A DNA stretch of 64,000 nucleotides, from positions 310,001-374,000 of the forward strand of contig WNYE01000039.1 in the NCBI GenBank assembly GCA_021396245.1, in the 5' to 3' direction. The DNA comes from Sporothrix humicola. Its lineage: Eukaryota > Ascomycota > Sordariomycetes > Ophiostomatales > Ophiostomataceae. Under the pieces are notes generated by a model, which was given only the letters and a program-made list of their open reading frames with translations, was not told the origin of the DNA and ran no database searches. The position numbers and the translations under genes are program-made. Shown here in pieces: positions 58,574 through 64,000 of the stretch (its first letter is position 1; every line of letters starts with the position of its first letter).

Positions 58574-59625
58574 GTTGGCGGTAGTCGGGGTAGGCGATGT
58601 CGATGAGGTCAAGGGTGGGATGTGGTCGAGATCGTGTGTCGTTGAGGTTCCCCCTTTTCGAAGCTATTTGGAGCTTCGATTCTTCCCCGCCAAATGTTAG
58701 CACAGCCTGGTGCCTGACCCTGAACAGTCAGCAAAATTTACTGTTAAAGCCGCCAGTGCCAACAACTGCCACCAGACAAGCGCAACCCCACCAATCCAAG
58801 CAACCGAAACGTGGTTCTCAGTTGGTTTGTGGGCTCGTTTATTTGGGTCTTGGCGCCCGTACAGTGCGCCAACTTTCAGTGGACTGCACACACACACAAC
58901 CACCAGACAGCAGATCACAGGAGGACGGGAGTGGCCGATTTGACAACATTCAATCAAATACGAACTTTACAAACGGTAAAAGGTTTCATTGATATTTATT
59001 CCGTTGCCTATTGGAACAGAGAACTGTCTTTTTTTATATTTTTGAGCAGACAGAGACTGTTGTATTTCTTCGTCTTACTACATAATATTCACAGAAAGCA
59101 CCTCTGGTTGGACGACGTCACATATTCTCGCTGTTGTCCTAGACAATACCGTTATATCTTACACGAGAGGCGAGCTATCTCACTGGTCAGTGTCACACGA
59201 GGCACCGTGATGAACGATGGCAAATGTAAGCTGACATCCTGGCTCGCGTGCTTCTTGCTTGTCGCTCCTGATCTCTTGCCTCATTCATAGCCTCGTTTGT
59301 TTCAACGTTGAGTTTATTTTGAACTCCTATGTAACAGATATGCTCTACCCCAAACCTCTGTCTACCCTCTATTGGTGGCTCTCTGCAATGAAAATAACAA
59401 ATACCAACAATGGAAACCGTCAAAATTCCTATCCAAAACGTGAAAAGATACTCCAATGAACGCCAAGCTGTTGGACCCAAGAAAGTGTATGCAATGCTGG
59501 CAAAATAATGTTGAATTGAGAAAGAGCTGTCGGGGCGTAAAATGTACGCCGTAGTCACCGTAGTTGTTGGTGGCTATGGTTAGTAATATTCGAATATCGA
59601 GATTGTTGCTATCGTTGTCGCTCGC
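58574..59625. other. Intergenic region between prefoldin and ceramidase genes
   Basis: Contains the prefoldin promoter and the 3' flank of the ceramidase gene. Short frames only. No RNA gene or repeat stands out. Confidence 0.5.
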
Positions 59626-60938
59626 TTAGTCGAGACGGCCCTTGTGGGAGCCGTTAGCCCGCTCGAGGTCGGCCACGGGCACGACCCGGGGAACCGATGT
59701 CAGGGCATTCGTCCACTGCAGTGCAAACTCGTCCTCCTTACCGTCGAGGCATGTATGCAGCCACATACGCCACATAATGAAGTAGTAAGCTGGGATGTTA
59801 GTAGGTATAATCAAGTGGGAGTTGGGAGGGGAAATCTGTGTTGGAAAATTATACGTACAGCCTATTCAGTTAGCAGCAATCCAGATATCAGAATAATAAA
59901 AGGCATTGGGTGGGACCTACCAAGTCCTGTGAATATATGCCACCAGGCGTGGCCCTCGAGCACGACGGCCCACGGCAGCAGCAGAATGTCCCGCCACGAG
60001 CGCAGGTACAGACAAAAGATGTTGTCCATGTTCCAGATAAAGAAGCCGACCAAAAACAGGGCGATACCCGACAGGCACATCTTCCACATCTGGAGCATGA
60101 TGGCGCTCGCGCGCTCGGGGCTGCGCACCTTAAGGGCCGGGCGCAGCGTGGTCTCCATGTCGTACATGCTGCGGAAGACGACGGCAATGGTGAGGCAGGC
60201 AAACGAGACCTGGTGGAAGACGGGTTCCTTGGTGACGTGGTAGACGACCGTAATTAAAAGACCGAGACTGAAGAGGCCGACTCCTATCAGCTTCGAGACG
60301 GCCGGCGATTTGCCGTACGAGAAGGTGGCATGGCCAATAATACATGTGGCGTAGATCATGGGCAGTTCGTCGGCGAGTTGCATAGAGTCTGGGGGTTAGC
60401 AGGCAAGCAATGATAATATGATAAGAGGGCACCGAAGACCTACACTTCAGGGTCGTGTGGAAGGCTATGGAGCCGAGACCGACGATAATGTAGCCGATGC
60501 AGGCGATGACAAAGACAGGCCGGTGCTTGAAGCGGATGCAGTCGCGAATGCCCCGGATGCCTAGCCATATGAACATCAGGTTGGTTATGCTGTTGACGAA
60601 CTCGGCGCAGTAGTAAGTAATGTTGTAGTCCTGGGGGAGGTGGGAAATTAGCACGATTGGTTACAGTCGCACGCAACGGAGCACAAAATAAACACAGAGT
60701 ATGGAGTGACCGTTCCCAGAAAGTCGGGCCTGGATTCGGGTGTAAACTGCCAATACTAGGTCCGACCGGGATGCGGTCATCGCGCCAAGACCGCGATTCC
60801 AGATCACAGACCCCCGCAAGATTGGCCAGGATGTGATGGACAGAAACTCACCTCTTCACACCAGTTGAGCGTCGACGTCTGCTTGCCCCAGATGCCGTGT
60901 CGGGATTCCCGGTACGGGATCTGCAGGAAGGAAGCCAT
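59626..60938 (-). CDS. Alkaline (phyto)ceramidase, Ypc1/Ydc1 family
   Basis: Five exons (60938-60852, 60630-60444, 60388-59921, 59861-59859, 59789-59626) give 302 residues. The family layout is clear: WGKQTSTLNWCEEDYNITYYCAEFVNS, then seven hydrophobic helices. The metal and catalytic residues fall in GLGSIAFHTTLKYSMQLADE (Ser, His, Asp; split by intron 2) and in GHAWWHIFTGLG (two His). The enzyme hydrolyses ceramides to sphingoid base and fatty acid in the ER or Golgi membrane. The fourth exon is only three bases (GCT); with its neighbours it gives GLGSYYF. Skipping it gives GLAYYF and also keeps frame. Introns are 221, 55, 59 and 69 bases. Both introns beside the tiny exon have good donors (GTAGGT, GTACGT), branch sites (CTAACTG, CTAACAT) and AG ends. 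Confidence 0.92.
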
Positions 60939-63373
60939 GGCGGCTGTCGGTTGGCGGTCGTTCGCAGCAATTTGCGACTGCGGTTTGCGACTGCGACTGT
61001 CGATTGGAGATTCGCGGCTGGCGATTGGCGACTGGCAATTGGAGTTGGAGAGCTCGAGCTGTCGGGAAAAGGATGCGGAGCTATGCTATGCAGGGCGGGT
61101 GTAAGCTGAGCTCTGAGTTCTAAAGGACGGCAGACGGGAGGCGGCAGGGAAGTAAAGCAAAGCAGACGCGGGCTGAGCAAAGGGTATCCAAAAATGTGAG
61201 TAAAATGACTGGAGGAAAGGGTAGAAAAGAATGAAAAGTGTAAAGATGCGAGAAGTGACGTTGGTCGCAAGCAAAGGGTCTGGCCTTGTGGCCTTGGTGG
61301 GAGTGGCAAAAGGGCTGGACCTAGCTAGGCCTTGGAAGGGATACGTGGAGAACTGAATTGGGCATAGGTCTGAGGTCTGGTCCCCAAGCTTGTGAAAGAG
61401 GGAAAAAGGGAAAGAAGAAGGAAAATGCGGCGTTGGCCCAATCACGGCTCAGACATACGGGCAGCAACGACAAGCTAGGGGCGGCAGGAACGGGTGGACA
61501 GGAACAGAGAGCGGTCGACGACAAGAACGGAGCGGAAGAGTAAAAAGAAAGCAGCGGGAGAGTGTGCGGACTGTGAGGAAGCTGCAGCCGGGGGCTGTTT
61601 GGCCGAATATCCGGACTCACATTCACATGTGCTCTCCTCACACACAAATACAGTAGGAAGAAAGGGAAAGCACGAACCGGTGAGCGTGTGAGCTTGGGCG
61701 TGTGAGCGTGCTCCGATTTCAAAAGGAATGGTGCGGCGCGCGGGGGAAGGAACAGTGACGACGCACTTGCCGTTTCGAGTCGAGATCGAAGAGCTCTCGG
61801 CGGTCTGGGGAGGAGCGAACGACGTCGAAAGGTGGCAGGCAACGGGCGAGGGGGAACACTTTGAAAAGAGTATTTAGAGGGAAAGAAAAGAGAAGAGGAA
61901 AAACCAAACGAGGAAGCAACGAACAGAGGGGCTGCACAAATTCAAAGCTTCACGGACCTTTGGCTTCTCCAACGACAATCTCCGTAATTCTCGGCCTTTC
62001 GCTCATAAACCAGAAAGGAAGCATTAATCCATTGGCCTCTCTGCTTCGAGCTTTACAAATCCACAGTCCACTGGATCCATACACAGACGGGTTGCAGACA
62101 GGCCTTGCCTCGTGCAGTGTCGTCAAAATGCACTGCTCGGCGCTGACTGACGCCAGCCGAAGACACACCCAAATGCAGCAAAATGCAGCACAGAATGCTG
62201 CAAAAGCGGCTCTATGCGCATTCCGCTGGACTGGCGCTTCTTGGCTTTGCAGTGACGAGACCCCGACCTATCCGGCCCGACGCTGTAGCTGTGGTTTTAA
62301 GCGGCCCTAGGGATCATCGCTTGCTCAGGTCCCCATTAATCAACGGCTGCAGTGCCTGTTTAAGAAGTTACATAAAGTCGGGAACGATGAGGGTATCTAT
62401 TTGGAAAGTACGAATTACGCAAGTATTTTGGAAGCCACGATGGGCGAAAGGGACGGGCTGTTCCTTCCTCCTCATTCTGCTCGTTAAAGCCCACTGGAAT
62501 GCAGATGTGAGAGAGCCAGTGAGCTTGTGAAACGGGAACTCGACGACTTGGGGCGCACAGCAGTTCCTCGGCACTAGACTGCTTTCGGCTTTTACAGTGC
62601 GGGCCGGACTGTTGGCTTACTGTGCCCAGACTATCGAAATCGTCGTCGCAGTCGTCTCGTCTGAGGACCTGGGATGACCCACTTTAATTTGCCCTGAGTG
62701 CCTTGGGTGTCCTGACCCTGAACACGCTGTGAGAGCGCTATGCACGCTGTCAAACGCGCAGCACAGATCAGAGCAAAGTGGAGAGTGGAACCGCAGCATC
62801 AGCCTCTGAGCACGAAAGACGACAGAAGGCAGGCGCCCATTCGTTCGTATTTGCTGCAGACTGACACGACACCAGAAGACCGGAGCCAAAAGAACAACGC
62901 CAGGAATCCACGAATTGGACAACCTTGTTCCCAGGGGACTCGTAATCGCAACTCGCAACGTCTCCCCATACGCATCTGGGGTATTCTTTTGTCTTTTTTT
63001 GTCTTTTTGTTCTATTTTCATCGACATCCCTCCCATTGCGAATCTTTGTCTGAAGCTCAAACAAACGGCAAAAAAGGGGCACTTTCAACAAAAACAACGC
63101 GAGCCAACGACGACGAGCTGAGCATCTCACATCTCACGACGGCGAAAAGGGGGCTCACAGCTTTGCACGAAGCTCCACGACACATTGCACAACGTGCATT
63201 CTTTCCTCGACAACCACCTCACGACTAATGCCCTCGCCATTGAGCGGAATCTCGAGACTGACGAACCTACAAACCCCTGACGACACTCTCCCATAACCGC
63301 TCCAGCGCATGCGACGACATCCGCCTCAGTCTACACTTAATACCTTCCATACAACCCCCCCAACGGCGTAGCC
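60939..63373. other. Divergent region between ceramidase and golgin genes
   Basis: About 2.4 kb. Part of it (61130-61560 and 61860-61930) is purine-rich on the plus strand, fitting a C/T-rich ceramidase leader. Short overlapping GATTGGCGACTGG-like words occur at 61000-61040. Frames here lack domains and codon bias. No RNA gene recognised. Confidence 0.5.
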
Positions 63374-64000
63374 ATGGCGTCGTCCTCGTCCTCCAAGGGC
63401 GGCGGCACGCGATGGGGCTCGCTGCTGTCCCAGGCCGTCGCCGGCGTCGAGGCCCGGCTCGACACGATTCTATCGGAAGGCGATGAAGGAGCAAAGCCAC
63501 AGGAGAAGCCCGCTCCGGCGAAACCAGCTCCAAAGACAAGTAGGTCCCTGTGCACGTATTTCAATATTTAACTCGCCCCTAACCTTTAGACCCCCCACGA
63601 TCTGGCTCTTCCACACGCGCAAACGACCGGCTGCAAGAACGACTGGCACGGGCCGTGGCCGCCAAGAGCGGCGCACCGTCACCATCAGCAGCGGCGACAC
63701 CCGCTTCGGCAAGCAACAGCCCACGAGCAAGTTTGGACGTGCCGAGCCGAGCGTCGATCGACAGTGCCGCGAGCGGCTCCAAGGATGTTGCAACAAGCGA
63801 AACGACACGGAAATCGACCGACGGCAGCAAACGGCCATCCTTTGAGACGAGCACGGACGCAAAGACTCACACGAAGACCGAGGAGTCGACAACAAATGGA
63901 GACAAGTCGGCAGAGACAGCGGAGACGACAGAGACGAGCACAGACAAAGACACGACAACGGAGAGCGTAGCCGAGACGACATCCACACCCGAGCCGACTA
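63374..64000 (+). CDS. TMF/Sgm1-like golgin, N-terminal part (3' end outside window)
   Basis: Exon 1 (63374-63539) and exon 2 (63590 to the edge) give 192 complete codons so far. The N-terminus RWGSLLSQAVAGVEARLDTIL and, after the 50-base intron, ANDRLQERLARAVAAKSG match the start of fungal TATA-element modulatory factor / Sgm1-type golgins, coiled-coil tethers at the Golgi. After that the visible part is Ser/Thr/Glu-rich low complexity (many ETTETS-like units), as in that family before the coiled coil. The assignment rests on the N-terminal motif only, since the coiled coil and C-terminal Rab-binding domain lie beyond the window. The ATG has the good context AGCCATGG. Confidence 0.75.

Overview
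This window is nuclear DNA from a filamentous ascomycete. It holds about twenty protein genes on both strands. Most are split by short introns of roughly 47-135 bases with GTA/GTG donors, a CTAAC-type branch point and a CAG/TAG acceptor. Coding regions are GC-rich, several proteins carry long Gln, Asn, Ser or His tracts, and the promoters contain long pyrimidine-rich leaders. The gene content (fungal steryl-ester lipase, Rom2-type RhoGEF, Pet191, Hem25, Ppn2-type phosphatase) fits Pezizomycotina. A Sordariomycete is my best guess, but I cannot fix the order or genus.

Layout: the left edge holds the 5' part of an alpha/beta hydrolase (-). An F-box gene (+) follows with a one-base frameshift in a T run. 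Positions 5427-14937 hold an APC-type permease (+), a fold-type IV aminotransferase (-), a D-amino-acid oxidase (-) and, divergent from the oxidase, a fungal-specific transcription-factor-domain protein (+) with no visible zinc cluster. These four could be a small D-amino-acid or amine use cluster. Then come a steryl-ester hydrolase (-), PET191 (+), a 4.6 kb gene-poor stretch, a Ppn2/ApaH-like phosphatase (+), transaldolase (-) with two tiny exons, Sm protein F (+), an unrecognised low-complexity protein (+), Tudor-SN (-), Cu/Zn superoxide dismutase (-) with a 13-base first coding exon, a 4 kb gap, a Rom2-like RhoGEF (+), a Hem25-like mitochondrial glycine carrier (+), a coiled-coil protein (-), a 4.3 kb gap, prefoldin subunit 1 (-), alkaline ceramidase (-) with an apparent 3-base exon, and the 5' end of a TMF/Sgm1-like golgin (+) running off the right edge.

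Apart from the possible D-amino-acid cluster, the genes are unrelated housekeeping functions: RNA processing, mitochondria, lipid turnover, cell-wall signalling and protein folding. I see no tRNA, rRNA, transposon, CRISPR or viral element. The most unusual signals are the very small exons, a GC-rich motif (CTCGCTTCGCTCGC) that recurs inside introns of three unrelated genes, and the three long gaps with strong purine/pyrimidine strand asymmetry. All exon boundaries were placed by reading the sequence and matching protein families from memory; none was checked against transcripts.
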